Notes under the pieces: generated by a model
Told to the model about the DNA's origin: nothing
The model's database searches: none
The model's input: the letters and a program-made list of their open reading frames with translations, nothing else
Position numbers and translations under genes: made by a program
Part shown: positions 35,053-44,683 of the stretch, in pieces
Position numbering within the stretch: position 1 is the stretch's first letter
Layout of the letters: every line of letters begins with the position of its first letter
Assembly (NCBI GenBank): GCA_964418605.1
Contig: CAYQLY010000006.1
Coordinates: 62,001 to 126,000 of the forward strand
Direction: 5' to 3'
DNA length: 64,000 bases
Source: CAYQLY01 sp964418605
Lineage (GTDB): Bacteria > Bacteroidota > Bacteroidia > Cytophagales > Cyclobacteriaceae

Positions 35053-36546
35053 ATGAAAAATAAAATAGTTTTAGCTCTCTTTCTCTTGGTATTGTTACCT
35101 ATGGGAGCATGTGATAAGTTTTTGGATCAAAATACAGATCCGACACGTAGTACAGTAAGCACGGTAAATCGATCATTGCCAAGTGCTATGATTGAGATTG
35201 CTTTTCCATTAGGTGGATATCCATATAGTTTCTTTGGTGGATACTTTGCTCAATATTGGACACAAAGTCCTGTTGCTGGGGCAACAGGACCAGATCGTTA
35301 CATTGTGCTTAATTCAGATTTGGATAGGGGTTGGTCTCATTGGTATTCAGGGGCATTACAAGACTTAAATTACATTATTAGCGAAGGAGAAAAATCCAAT
35401 AATCGTAATTATGTGGCTATAGCTAAGTTTCTTCAAGCCTATGTTTTTCAAATGCTTACAGACTTGTACGGTGATATACCATTTACGGCAGCCATTAATG
35501 CAGATAATGGTCAGCTTTTTCCTACATATGATTCTCAAGAAACAGTTTATGGTGGCCTAATTACTCTTATTAACGATGGATTGGCTAAGGTGGATTTAAC
35601 CCCAGCAGCCGTTTACCCAGGTTCAGATGATTTGATTTATGGATCTTCTGCACCTACTGGTGCAGCTCGAATGCAGAACTGGATACGCTTTGCAAACACC
35701 CTTAAATTAAAAATTTATTTAAGACAAGCCAGAGTAAATCCTTCAAAAGCACAAACTGGCATTCAAGCGTTATATGCGACAAATCCTGCATTTATACAAA
35801 CAGGGCAAGATGCAGATGTTAAATTTCAGGATGCACAATTTAATCGCAATCCTATGTTTACATATTTAGCTGTACAGGAGCCATTTGTAGCAAGTAAAAC
35901 AATCATTGATCATATGGTTGCAAATAATGATGCACGTATAGAAGTGTTTTTTATTCCTGCAACCACAGGTGGTCAGGCAAACTCTTTTGTTGGTGTAGAG
36001 CAGGGAAAAGGTCTAAATCCAGCTCTTTTTGTTTTGCCTCAACAAACAGATTTTTCTTTAACATCAATAAGAGAACGTACTGCAACTGGAAATCCAGGCA
36101 AGTCTGATTTTCCAGTTACATTGATTAGTGCAGCCGAAGCTTATTTTTTACGGGCAGAGGCAGCTGTTAGAGGTTGGGCAGCTGGAAATCCAGCTACATT
36201 ATACAACCAAGGCATTACAGCTTCGTTTACTAAGTGGGATCTTGCAGCTGAAGCAGCAACTTATATAACAGAGCCTGGTGTAGTATTTCCTGGTGCTGGC
36301 ACAGTAAATCAAAAAATAGAGGCTATTATTACTCAAAAATGGGTTTCTATGTGTACATCTCAAAATATTGAAGCATGGATAGAGCAAAGAAGAACGGGCT
36401 ATCCTGTTTTTAAAGCTTCTTTGGGAAGTACAATAGGAAATAACTTGCCTGCTCGACTACCGTATCCATCTAATGAAATAGGCCGAAATCCTAATATGCC
36501 AGCAGTAAGGAATATTGATGAGCGTGTTTGGTGGGATATTGACTAA
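35053..36546 (+). CDS. SusD/RagB-family nutrient-binding lipoprotein (SusD-like 2 type)
   Basis: A 497-residue surface lipoprotein with signal peptide and lipobox PMGAC (Cys20). The TPR-like scaffold of the second SusD family is seen: IAKFLQAYVFQMLTDLYGDI, RMQNWIRFANTLKLKIYLR, ISAAEAYFLRAEAAVRGWAAG and a C-terminal RLPYPSNEIGRNPN. It lies 44 bases after the susC-like gene and caps that transporter. Substrate cannot be read. There is no glycoside hydrolase, peptidase or regulator next to it. Confidence 0.93.
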   Translation: MKNKIVLALFLLVLLPMGACDKFLDQNTDPTRSTVSTVNRSLPSAMIEIAFPLGGYPYSFFGGYFAQYWTQSPVAGATGPDRYIVLNSDLDRGWSHWYSGALQDLNYIISEGEKSNNRNYVAIAKFLQAYVFQMLTDLYGDIPFTAAINADNGQLFPTYDSQETVYGGLITLINDGLAKVDLTPAAVYPGSDDLIYGSSAPTGAARMQNWIRFANTLKLKIYLRQARVNPSKAQTGIQALYATNPAFIQTGQDADVKFQDAQFNRNPMFTYLAVQEPFVASKTIIDHMVANNDARIEVFFIPATTGGQANSFVGVEQGKGLNPALFVLPQQTDFSLTSIRERTATGNPGKSDFPVTLISAAEAYFLRAEAAVRGWAAGNPATLYNQGITASFTKWDLAAEAATYITEPGVVFPGAGTVNQKIEAIITQKWVSMCTSQNIEAWIEQRRTGYPVFKASLGSTIGNNLPARLPYPSNEIGRNPNMPAVRNIDERVWWDID

Positions 36547-36579
36547 TTGTTTTTGTGTGATTATTAAATAAATTGAATT

Positions 36580-37239
36580 ATGAAAAAGATAGTTATTGAT
36601 AATATAGTTTTAGGTTTGACAATGCTCATCGCAATTGTATTTCTTTCTTGTAATAAAAAAGAAACAGATGGTCTTTCTGTACAACTTCAAGTCCCAGAAA
36701 TAGAAGTTGTACTTAATGGAAAAGAAGTTATCACTTTGCAAACAGGACAAACCTATCAGGATGAGGGTGCTCAAGTTATTCATCAGTTTAATGGAACCTC
36801 TTCTGTAATGGCTTCTAATCCAGATGAGGTTGATTATAATACATCAGGAATTTATGTACTCAAGTATTTACATAAGGACCAAAATGGATTTTCAGCTCTT
36901 AATACGAGAGCTATTGCTGTGTATGGAACAGTTACTAATCCTATAGCATTTGGCTCTACTTATAAAAGAATACCTCAAAACACTATTATGAAAATAGATA
37001 AAGTTAGTAGTAATCTTCATATTATTACCAACTTTGGAGGGGTTCCTGCAACCAGTGCACTTTCAAAACATAGTGCTTGTTTATTACAGAAAGGTCCTGA
37101 TGATTTTGAAATAAAACCTATAGGTGCAGCAGCAGCAGAGAATATGGAAATAGAGTTGGTAAAAGTTAAATCAGACACAATACAATTGGTTATTTTTGGG
37201 GGTCCATACGCTTCTTCGTTGAGAACCTTTGTAAAATGA
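36580..37239 (+). CDS. Surface lipoprotein with immunoglobulin-like (DUF5011-type) domain
   Basis: A 219-residue lipoprotein with signal and lipobox VFLSC (Cys24). Residues about 40-110 form an Ig-like domain of the DUF5011 kind (EVVLNGKEVITLQTGQTYQD, then VDYNTSGIYVLKYLHKDQNG), and a second beta-rich half follows. It occupies the SusE/SusF position, 33 bases after the SusD-like gene and before a strong terminator, so it is most likely the third member of the uptake locus and may bind the same ligand at the cell surface. Confidence 0.72.
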   Translation: MKKIVIDNIVLGLTMLIAIVFLSCNKKETDGLSVQLQVPEIEVVLNGKEVITLQTGQTYQDEGAQVIHQFNGTSSVMASNPDEVDYNTSGIYVLKYLHKDQNGFSALNTRAIAVYGTVTNPIAFGSTYKRIPQNTIMKIDKVSSNLHIITNFGGVPATSALSKHSACLLQKGPDDFEIKPIGAAAAENMEIELVKVKSDTIQLVIFGGPYASSLRTFVK

Positions 37240-37260
37240 TTAAATAGAAAGTATTATTAC

Positions 37261-37293
37261 AAAAAAAGAGAGGTATTTGCCTCTCTTTTTTTG
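37261..37293. terminator. Bidirectional rho-independent terminator
   Basis: A run of A, then GAGAGG, loop TATTTG, CCTCTC and a long T run; the A/T flanks extend the stem to about 13 pairs. It closes the SusC-SusD-lipoprotein unit and also stands just beyond the dxs stop on the other strand. Confidence 0.92.
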
Positions 37294-37308
37294 TTAGATA
37301 AATTATTT

Positions 37309-39225
37309 TCACCCCACAAACTCTTTTAAGCACAGGGTTTTAATAGCTTTAGCAATACTTAATGGATCATAGCCACATTCAGAGTGGAGCTCAAGTTGTT
37401 CGCCATGTTCAATGATCCTATCTGGGATGCCTAATCGTTTAACGGTTGCCTGGTAGTTATGATCAGCCATAAATTCTATGATCGCGCTCCCAAATCCACC
37501 GATAATACACCCGTCTTCTAACGTAATTACTTTATTAAATTTTTTAAATACCTCATGTAAAAGAGCTGTATCTAGTGGTTTTACAAACCGCATATCGTAG
37601 TGTGCTACAGATAGATTTTCTTTTTCAAGCATTTTAAGTGCATCGCTGACATAATTTCCTACATGCCCTATAGATAAAACAGCAATATCATCCCCTTCTT
37701 TTATAAGCCGTCCTTTTCCTATGGGAATTTTTTCGAATGGTATTTTCCAATTTACAAGAACTCCTTCGCCACGTGGGTAACGAATGCAAAAAGGACCCTC
37801 TGCATGTAATGTAGCAGTGTACATTAAATGGCGTAACTCCGATTCATTCATAGGTGCAGAGACAACTAAATGAGGGATGCAGCGCATGTAAGCGATATCG
37901 TAGGCACCATGGTGTGTAGGTCCATCAGCACCTACTAGTCCGGCGCGGTCTAAGCAAAACACAACTGGTAATTTTTGAATACATACATCGTGTATAACTT
38001 GGTCATAGGCCCGTTGCATGAAGCTGGAATAAATAGTACAAAAAGGGATTAAACCTTGTGTGGCAAGTCCGGCAGAAAAAGTAACGGCATGTTGCTCTGC
38101 AATACCTACATCAAATGCACGATTAGGCATTTCTTTCATCATGATATTCATGGAAGATCCGGATGGCATAGCAGGTGTTATGCCCATGATCTTCTCATTT
38201 GCTTTTGCCAATTCAACTAATGTATGACCAAATACATCTTGGTATTTAGGTGGCATCGGTTGATCATATATTTTCTTTTTAATCTCTCCTGTAATCTTAT
38301 CAAACTTGCCTGGCGCATGCCATAAGGTTTGATCTTTCTCAGCGAGTGCATATCCCTTGCCTTTTACAGTTAAGCAATGCAATATTTTTGGTCCTGGAAT
38401 GTCTTTAATTTGATTTAGCACATGAATAAGTCGGGGTATATCGTGTCCATCTACAGGACCGAAATAGCGAAGTTTTAAGGCTTCAAATAAATTGCTTTGT
38501 TTAAGTAGGGTTGTTTTAACACCTGTTTCAATCTTTGAAACAATCTCGCGTGTGTTTTTCCCAAAACGACTGAGTCTTCCTAAAATATTCCAAATTTTTC
38601 GTTTGGCTTCATTATAGGTTTTAGAGGTGGTAATATCTGTTAAATACTCTTTAAGTGCACCTACATTTGGATCGATGGACATGCAATTGTCATTTAATAC
38701 GATCAGTAGGTTAGTGTTCGAAACGCCAGCATGATTCATGGCTTCAAAAGCCATGCCGGCCGTCATAGCTCCATCACCAATCACGGCAATATGATGTCTA
38801 TCTTTTTCATTTTTATACAAAGAGGCTACAGCCATTCCTAAGGCAGCAGAAATGGATGTAGATGAATGACCTACGCCAAAGGTGTCATAAATACTTTCAC
38901 TTCGTTTAGGAAAACCAGACAATCCTTTATATTGACGATTGGTGTAAAACGTATCACGTCTTCCGGTTAATATTTTATGCCCGTAAGCTTGATGCCCCAC
39001 ATCCCATACAAGCAAGTCATCAGGTGTTTGAAATATATAGTGAAGTGCAATGGTAAGTTCTACGACACCCAAACTAGCCCCAAAGTGTCCTCCATAGACG
39101 GAAACAATATCGATGATAAATTGGCGCAATTCGTGGCTTAATGGAATCAGATCATCAGAAGACAACTTTCGTAAGTCTTCCGGAGAGTTGATTTGTGATA
39201 ATAATTTTCCCGGGCTAATTGTCAT
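37309..39225 (-). CDS. dxs: 1-deoxy-D-xylulose-5-phosphate synthase
   Basis: The start is set at ATG 39225 (638 residues, MTISPGKLLSQINSPEDL); five codons further upstream the frame would begin with TTG. The ThDP site is visible as IAVIGDGAMTAGMAFEAMNH (GDG...) with NLLIVLNDN, and the N-terminal DVGHQAYGHKILTGR and GLSGFPKR segments are typical of Dxs. DVGIAEQHAVTFSAGLA holds the catalytic glutamate region of the pyrimidine domain. It condenses pyruvate with glyceraldehyde 3-phosphate to begin the MEP isoprenoid pathway. It appears to be transcribed alone. Confidence 0.96.
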   Translation of the reverse strand: MTISPGKLLSQINSPEDLRKLSSDDLIPLSHELRQFIIDIVSVYGGHFGASLGVVELTIALHYIFQTPDDLLVWDVGHQAYGHKILTGRRDTFYTNRQYKGLSGFPKRSESIYDTFGVGHSSTSISAALGMAVASLYKNEKDRHHIAVIGDGAMTAGMAFEAMNHAGVSNTNLLIVLNDNCMSIDPNVGALKEYLTDITTSKTYNEAKRKIWNILGRLSRFGKNTREIVSKIETGVKTTLLKQSNLFEALKLRYFGPVDGHDIPRLIHVLNQIKDIPGPKILHCLTVKGKGYALAEKDQTLWHAPGKFDKITGEIKKKIYDQPMPPKYQDVFGHTLVELAKANEKIMGITPAMPSGSSMNIMMKEMPNRAFDVGIAEQHAVTFSAGLATQGLIPFCTIYSSFMQRAYDQVIHDVCIQKLPVVFCLDRAGLVGADGPTHHGAYDIAYMRCIPHLVVSAPMNESELRHLMYTATLHAEGPFCIRYPRGEGVLVNWKIPFEKIPIGKGRLIKEGDDIAVLSIGHVGNYVSDALKMLEKENLSVAHYDMRFVKPLDTALLHEVFKKFNKVITLEDGCIIGGFGSAIIEFMADHNYQATVKRLGIPDRIIEHGEQLELHSECGYDPLSIAKAIKTLCLKEFVG

Positions 39226-39336
39226 GTAGAAAAAATACAAAAAAGAATCTAAAATCGTTTAAAAAAGACTCATTTTTAGCAAAAATAACCTTTTTGTTTC
39301 TATTTTTGTGTTCTCAAATATAAAAACACACAGCTC

Positions 39337-40092
39337 TTGACATTTGAAATAAAACTTCCGCTTTTTGAAGGTCCGTTTGACTTATTGCTTTTCTTTATTG
39401 AGCGAGATGAGCTAGATATTTATGATATTCCTATATCTAAAATTACAAATGATTTTTTAGAGTATCTCCATCGGTTAGAAGAATTAAATATTGAAGTAGC
39501 AAGCGAGTTTATAGTGGTAGCAGCTACATTAATGCGTATCAAAGCTAAAATGCTTTTGCCGCGACCTGTATTGGATGAACAAGGAAATGAAATAGACCCC
39601 CGTGAAGAATTAGTTAAGCATCTTTTAGAATATAAGAAGTATAAGGCTGTCATTCGGGATTTTATGATCATGGAAGATAGCGTACTGGGGCGTGAAAAAC
39701 GAGCAAATAGTTTAAGAGAAATTCGAAAAATAGCCGAAACAAATAGTGTAGAAGCTGAATTACAGGATATCGATTTGTATAAATTGCTTAAGGTTTTTGA
39801 AAAAGTAATGAAGCGGTATGAGCAAGTCAAAAATAAGCCTGTTCATACTATTACACCTTTTGCTTATACTGTTGAAGGCCAAAAAGACTATTTATTGCGT
39901 AAAGTTTCGAACAAGTCAACCATTTCTTTCGAAGAAATTATACAAGATAATTACGAAAAAGCTGCTGTTGTATTTAATTTTTTAGCAATTTTAGAATTGT
40001 TACAAGTAGGGATTATTATGATTCATGTGGGGATAGGTTTTAATAATTTTTGGATTGAAAAAAATAATCAGACAGTGGAGTCATTAATGTAA
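39337..40092 (+). CDS. scpA: Segregation and condensation protein A (ScpA)
   Basis: A 251-residue kleisin. The start must be TTG at 39337: no in-frame ATG exists upstream in the leader, and the family's opening (FEIKLPLFEGPFDLLLFFIE) begins immediately after it. IPISKITNDFLEYLHRLEEL and EFIVVAATLMRIKAKMLLPR continue the N-terminal SMC-binding helices, and the C-terminal winged helix includes FLAILELLQVGII. With ScpB and SMC it condenses chromosomes. It shares a stop/start overlap with the DedA gene. Confidence 0.93.
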   Translation: MTFEIKLPLFEGPFDLLLFFIERDELDIYDIPISKITNDFLEYLHRLEELNIEVASEFIVVAATLMRIKAKMLLPRPVLDEQGNEIDPREELVKHLLEYKKYKAVIRDFMIMEDSVLGREKRANSLREIRKIAETNSVEAELQDIDLYKLLKVFEKVMKRYEQVKNKPVHTITPFAYTVEGQKDYLLRKVSNKSTISFEEIIQDNYEKAAVVFNFLAILELLQVGIIMIHVGIGFNNFWIEKNNQTVESLM

Positions 40093-40712
40093 TGGATTTT
40101 TGGAAAACTTTACTAGATTCACACGAGCTCATTCATACCGGAGGACTTATTGTCATTGCATTAGTCGTTTTTGCTGAGTGTGGTCTTTTCTTTGGATTTT
40201 TTTTACCAGGTGATTATCTCTTATTCTCAGCTGGTTTGTTTTGTGGTACTAATGAGCTGGATGTTTCCATTATTAATTTATTGCTTATTTTACTCGTTGC
40301 TTCTGTTTCTGGAAATTTTGTGGGTTATTTTTTTGGAAAAAAAGTAGGGCGGAAATTATTTCTTAGAAAAAATTCATTTTTATTTAAATATGAATACTTA
40401 GTTCGCACTCGAGCTTATTATATGAAATATGGTGGAAATACGCTTATCGTAGCTCGGTTTTTCCCCATTATTCGAACATTTGCGCCGATACTAGCCGGAG
40501 TCGTTGAAATGAACATTAAAAAATTTACCATTTATAATGTGGTAGGAGGCGTGTTATGGATTGTTTCATTGGTGTTAAGCGGTTATTATTTGGGTCGACG
40601 ATTCCCCAATCTGATTAATTACTTGGAATACATTATTATCGGATTTTTACTTATTACATCTATTGTTTTGGTGAGGGCTTTTTTAAAAATGCGAAAAAAG
40701 AAAAGTGCATAA
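40092..40712 (+). CDS. DedA-family membrane protein
   Basis: A 206-residue inner-membrane protein. FFGFFLPGDYLLFSAGLFCG near residue 34 and VARFFPIIRTFAPILAGVVEM near residue 118 are the two conserved half-repeats of the DedA family; the latter contains the essential arginines. Several membrane spans end with a basic tail RKKKSA. Members act in membrane homeostasis, as probable polyprenyl-phosphate or phospholipid scramblases. It overlaps the scpA stop by one base and abuts the next gene, so all belong to one transcript. Confidence 0.93.
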   Translation: MDFWKTLLDSHELIHTGGLIVIALVVFAECGLFFGFFLPGDYLLFSAGLFCGTNELDVSIINLLLILLVASVSGNFVGYFFGKKVGRKLFLRKNSFLFKYEYLVRTRAYYMKYGGNTLIVARFFPIIRTFAPILAGVVEMNIKKFTIYNVVGGVLWIVSLVLSGYYLGRRFPNLINYLEYIIIGFLLITSIVLVRAFLKMRKKKSA

Positions 40713-41444
40713 ATGTCTCTATTGGTGCAAACATCTATTCAAACCATTTATATTATTCCATCACTTATCGCTGAGCAATCAAAAGATAAAAGCATCACGC
40801 CTGAATTGGTATCTATCATTAAAAAACTCCCTGCTTTTTTAGTAGAAAATAAAAAAACAGCTCGGCGTTTTATAGCTCAATTACAGTTAGATATTTATTT
40901 TGATTCGCTTCATTGGTATGAATTAACAAAAGACACTTCCGCACAAGAAGTAAAAGCTATGTTTGATGAGATCCAAAAATTAGGTCTTTCGGATATTGGT
41001 CTTCTCTCTGATGCCGGTTGTCCTGGTATTGCAGATCCTGGTTCACTTGCTATACAATATGCACATCAACATAATATAAAAGTAGTTCCTTTGGTAGGCC
41101 CTTCTTCTATTCTATTAGCGTTAATGGCGTCTGGATTGAATGGCCAATCATTCGTCTTTCATGGTTACATTCCTATTCCTGAAGATCAACGTAGTCGATA
41201 TATTAAGTCTATGGAAAAAGATAGTATACAGAATGCTCGAACACAGATTTTTATAGAGACACCGTATCGTAATCACTCTGTATTAAAAACGATCTTGGCA
41301 ACATGTCATCCTCGAACAAAGCTTTGTATTGCTTCAAATATGACAGCCAGCGATGAATATATTAGAACTAGTTCTATTGCGGAGTGGATAAGAAATCCGA
41401 TCGATCTTTCTAAAAAACCAACAGTATTTTTAATAGGTCAATAA
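40713..41444 (+). CDS. Tetrapyrrole-methylase-fold SAM methyltransferase, RsmI-like
   Basis: A 243-residue protein. IGLLSDAGCPGIADPGSLAI is the diagnostic RsmI-type SAM-binding loop and VVPLVGPSSILLALMASGL the second motif; FIETPYRN follows. RsmI 2'-O-methylates C1402 of 16S rRNA. The N-terminal part (IIPSLIAEQSKDKSITPEL) differs from classical RsmI and matches the shorter paralogue common in Bacteroidota, so exact specificity is uncertain. It starts the base after the DedA stop and ends overlapping the DUF4846 gene. Confidence 0.87.
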   Translation: MSLLVQTSIQTIYIIPSLIAEQSKDKSITPELVSIIKKLPAFLVENKKTARRFIAQLQLDIYFDSLHWYELTKDTSAQEVKAMFDEIQKLGLSDIGLLSDAGCPGIADPGSLAIQYAHQHNIKVVPLVGPSSILLALMASGLNGQSFVFHGYIPIPEDQRSRYIKSMEKDSIQNARTQIFIETPYRNHSVLKTILATCHPRTKLCIASNMTASDEYIRTSSIAEWIRNPIDLSKKPTVFLIGQ

Positions 41445-42262
41445 TGAATTATAAAAATATATCTTTTGTTTTTTATTCTATATTTTGTGTGTGTTTTGCT
41501 TTCTGTCAGGAAAAAACAAATCCGTATGCAACTATTGAAAAAATACCGACACCATCTGGCTATGAGCGCGTAGTGGTAGATAAAGATGTATTTGGAACAT
41601 ATTTGCGGCAGTTGCCTTTAAAAAAATCACGAACGGTCTGTTTATATAATGGGAAACAAAAAAGCAATCAAAATGCACAATTTGCAGTTGTTGATGTAAG
41701 TGTTGGAAATAAGGATTTACAACAATGCGCAGATGCTGTTATTCGTTTGCGTGCAGAGTATTTATTTCAACAAAAAAAATACAAATCCATTCATTTTAAT
41801 TTTTCCAATGGATTTAAAGTTGACTATGATATGTATGCTAATGGCAATAGACTTCGGGAAACAAAAGGTATTTTTTCTTGGAAAAAAACAACAAAGCAAG
41901 ATTACTCTCATGATACATTTTTAAAATATCTTGATCTTGTATTTGTGTATGCTGGATCGTATTCGCTGAGTAAAGAGCTTTCATTTGTTTCACCTATTTC
42001 TCTTATCCAACCAGGTGATGTTTTTATTGAAGGTGGATTTCCAGGTCATGCAGTTATTGTAGTGGATGTGGCTGTTTCAAAAGAAGGTAAAAAAATAGCT
42101 CTTTTAGCTCAAAGTTATATGCCAGCCCAAGATATTCATGTTTTAGTTAATTCTACAAATAGTGTGCTTAGTCCTTGGTTTGAAATCACGGCTGAAGAGT
42201 CAGATTTATTTACGCCTGAATGGATATTTAAAAAAAAGAATTTAAAAAGATTTAAGCAGTAG
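41444..42262 (+). CDS. DUF4846-family secreted protein
   Basis: A 272-residue protein with a signal peptide (FVFYSIFCVCFAFCQ). The body matches the DUF4846 family, found mainly in Bacteroidota: RQLPLKKSRTVCLYNGKQK, then AVVDVSVGNKDLQQCADAVI, YKSIHFNFSNGFKVDYDMYA and PGDVFIEGGFPGHAVIVVDV. The GHAVIVVD pattern recalls NlpC/P60-like or circularly permuted papain folds, but a catalytic set is not clear. It starts in the last base of the upstream gene. Function unknown. Confidence 0.85.
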   Translation: MNYKNISFVFYSIFCVCFAFCQEKTNPYATIEKIPTPSGYERVVVDKDVFGTYLRQLPLKKSRTVCLYNGKQKSNQNAQFAVVDVSVGNKDLQQCADAVIRLRAEYLFQQKKYKSIHFNFSNGFKVDYDMYANGNRLRETKGIFSWKKTTKQDYSHDTFLKYLDLVFVYAGSYSLSKELSFVSPISLIQPGDVFIEGGFPGHAVIVVDVAVSKEGKKIALLAQSYMPAQDIHVLVNSTNSVLSPWFEITAEESDLFTPEWIFKKKNLKRFKQ

Positions 42263-42322
42263 AGTAGATTCAACAATCATTGACTCATTTTTTTTATATT
42301 CGACTTTTAATTCAAGTTAATT

Positions 42323-43285
42323 ATGTTTGAAAATCGTGTTAATTTACAAGAACTTAGTGATGGTGCAGCTGCTATTAGAGCAGAAATAGGCAAGGTTATT
42401 ATAGGTCAGCATCGTATGGTGAATTTGTTGCTCACCGCTATATTAGCTGATGGGCATGTGCTTATTGAAGGGGTTCCGGGTATTGCTAAAACCATGGCAA
42501 GTAAATTACTTGCTAAAACTATTTCTACAGGTTTTTCCCGCATTCAATTTACGCCTGATTTGATGCCTTCAGATATTTTGGGTACTTCTATTTTTAATAC
42601 CCAAAAAGCAGAATTTGAATTTCGTAAGGGGCCTATATTTTCAAATATTGTTCTTATCGATGAAATTAATCGGTCTCCGGCAAAGACACAGGCCGCATTG
42701 TTTGAGGTCATGGAAGAGAGGCAAGTCACATTAGATGGAAAAACATATAAAATGGAAAAACCATTTATTGTTCTAGCTACACAAAATCCTATAGATCAAG
42801 AAGGGACCTATCGATTGCCAGAGGCACAACTTGATCGGTTTTTATTTAAAATTATAGTGACTTATCCTTCGCTTGAAGAAGAAACGAAAATTTTAACTGA
42901 ATTTCATCATCACCAAGGACAGCCTGTACAATCCGTTAATTCTGTATGGAAAGTAGAAAAGTTGGAAGAATACAGAGCGTGTGTAAAATCAATCCATATT
43001 GAAGCGCCTTTGGTTCATTATATTGCACAGCTGGTTAATCAAACACGATCTAATCGAGATTTATTTTTAGGCGCATCGCCAAGAGCATCCTTAGCTATTT
43101 TAAATGCTTCTAAAGCTTTTGCTGCTATTCAAGGTCGTGATTTTGTAACGCCTGAAGATATTAAAGAGATAGCTCCTGTGGTGCTTAATCATCGGGTTAT
43201 GTTGACTCCTGAAAAAGAAATGGAAGGCGCCACATCTGAATTGGTGATTAAACAGTTGGTGGATAAAATAGAAGTACCACGATAA
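42323..43285 (+). CDS. MoxR-family AAA+ ATPase
   Basis: A 320-residue ATPase. Walker A is HVLIEGVPGIAKTMASK (GxxGxxKT near residue 53), Walker B is SNIVLIDEINRSPAKTQAAL, and sensor/second-region motifs FIVLATQNPIDQEGTYRLPE follow, all characteristic of MoxR. These proteins act as chaperones maturing VWA-domain partners. The next gene (DUF58) starts directly after its stop. A TATATTCG box at 42295-42302 might be its -7 element, but no good -33 box is spaced before it. Confidence 0.95.
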   Translation: MFENRVNLQELSDGAAAIRAEIGKVIIGQHRMVNLLLTAILADGHVLIEGVPGIAKTMASKLLAKTISTGFSRIQFTPDLMPSDILGTSIFNTQKAEFEFRKGPIFSNIVLIDEINRSPAKTQAALFEVMEERQVTLDGKTYKMEKPFIVLATQNPIDQEGTYRLPEAQLDRFLFKIIVTYPSLEEETKILTEFHHHQGQPVQSVNSVWKVEKLEEYRACVKSIHIEAPLVHYIAQLVNQTRSNRDLFLGASPRASLAILNASKAFAAIQGRDFVTPEDIKEIAPVVLNHRVMLTPEKEMEGATSELVIKQLVDKIEVPR

Positions 43286-44617
43286 ATGATTATCATTAAA
43301 AGTATTTACTTACGACAAAGGCTCTATATATTATTGAGTAGTATCGTTGTTTTGTTTATTTTGGGATTTATATGGCCTCTCTTTTATAGTCTTGGTAAAT
43401 TATCTATTTTAGTTGTAGTTGGCTTAGTCTTCGTTGATAGTATTCTCCTTTACAGCAAACGTGATGGTGTTTTAGCTGAGCGTATCATGGCTAATAAATT
43501 GTCAAATGGGGATAAAAATAATATATCTATTTATATTCAAAACAACTATTCTTTTCAAACCCAGATAGAAATTCTGGATGAAATTCCTCATCAGTTTCAA
43601 ATACGTGATTTTTTAATTAAGTTATCATTGAATGCTAATCAGCAAGGTAGTAGAAGTTATACGGTTAGGCCTGTTAAGCGTGGAGAGTATAAGTTTGGTG
43701 GGCTGCATGTGTTTGTTGTGACAGTTCTTGGTTTAGTAAGCAGAAGGTATACGTTTTCTTCCGAAAAAAACGTACCTGTTTATCCCTCTTTTGTACAAAT
43801 GCGAAAATATGCATTGTTGGCCATCTCTAATCGATTGACTATGTATGGTGTCAAAAAAATAAGAAAAATAGGGCATAATCAAGAGTTTGATCAAATCAAA
43901 CTATACACCTTTGGAGACGACTACCGTACTGTTAATTGGAAAGCAACAGCTCGAAAAGGAGAGTTAATGGTTAATCAATACCAAGATGAACGATCTCAGC
44001 AAGTTTATAGTGTGATTGATAAGGGCCGTGTTATGAAAATGCCTTTCGAAGGAATGAGTTTGTTGGATTATGCCATTAACGCCAGCTTGGTCATCTCTAA
44101 CATAGCTATTAGCAAGGATGATAAAGCAGGTCTTATGACATTCACAAACCGTGTACAAGCAACATTGCCTGCAAGTAAAAATCATTCTCAAATGCAAAAA
44201 ATTGCAGATATGTTATATAATCAAAAGACAAATTTTGAAGAGTCTGATTTCGAATCATTATATGCGCATATTAAACGAGCGATTTCTCAACGCAGTTTGA
44301 TTTTACTTTATACTAATTTTGAGACAGTGTCTTCGTTGCAAAATCAATTGCCCTATCTTCAAAAGATAGCAACCACACATTTGTTGATTGTGGTTTTTTT
44401 TGAAAACACAGAGTTGAAATCATTGATTGAAAAAAAACCAACTAATACAGAAGAGATTTATCTTCAAACCATTGCTGAAAAATTTGCTTTTGAAAAGAGG
44501 TTAATTGTAAAAGAATTGCAGAAGGTGGGAATACAAGCTATTTTAACGTCCCCACAACATCTTACAGTGAATACAATTAATAAGTATCTTGAACTTAAAG
44601 CGAGGGGGCTTATTTGA
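43286..44617 (+). CDS. DUF58-domain membrane protein, MoxR partner
   Basis: A 443-residue protein. Two N-terminal membrane spans (YILLSSIVVLFILGFIWPLF and LGKLSILVVVGLVFVDSILL) are followed by a beta-rich part and the DUF58 signature FDQIKLYTFGDDYRTVNWKA near residue 204; the rest is a VWA-like fold (SVIDKGRVMKMPF, AGLMTFTNRVQATLP). The first base follows the MoxR stop. In related bacteria the pair lies with BatA/BatB-type VWA genes; none follow here, and the nearest candidate is the VWA protein at 19526-21565. Confidence 0.92.
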   Translation: MIIIKSIYLRQRLYILLSSIVVLFILGFIWPLFYSLGKLSILVVVGLVFVDSILLYSKRDGVLAERIMANKLSNGDKNNISIYIQNNYSFQTQIEILDEIPHQFQIRDFLIKLSLNANQQGSRSYTVRPVKRGEYKFGGLHVFVVTVLGLVSRRYTFSSEKNVPVYPSFVQMRKYALLAISNRLTMYGVKKIRKIGHNQEFDQIKLYTFGDDYRTVNWKATARKGELMVNQYQDERSQQVYSVIDKGRVMKMPFEGMSLLDYAINASLVISNIAISKDDKAGLMTFTNRVQATLPASKNHSQMQKIADMLYNQKTNFEESDFESLYAHIKRAISQRSLILLYTNFETVSSLQNQLPYLQKIATTHLLIVVFFENTELKSLIEKKPTNTEEIYLQTIAEKFAFEKRLIVKELQKVGIQAILTSPQHLTVNTINKYLELKARGLI

Positions 44618-44622
44618 TATAT

Positions 44623-44658
44623 AAAAAAATAAGGCTGAGTGCTCAACCTTATTTTTTT
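44623..44658. terminator. Bidirectional rho-independent terminator
   Basis: AATAAGGCTGAG, loop TG, CTCAACCTTATT with one C-A mismatch in a 12-pair stem, flanked by A and T runs. It lies between the converging DUF58 gene (+) and the lipoprotein gene (-). Confidence 0.88.
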
Positions 44659-44683
44659 AAGTTATATATTCTGTTAAGTTGTT

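Noticed and set aside
39420..39830. 136-codon open frame on the - strand inside scpA
   Set aside because: Entirely antisense to a clear ScpA; serine-rich composition is the usual shadow of acidic and lysine codons.
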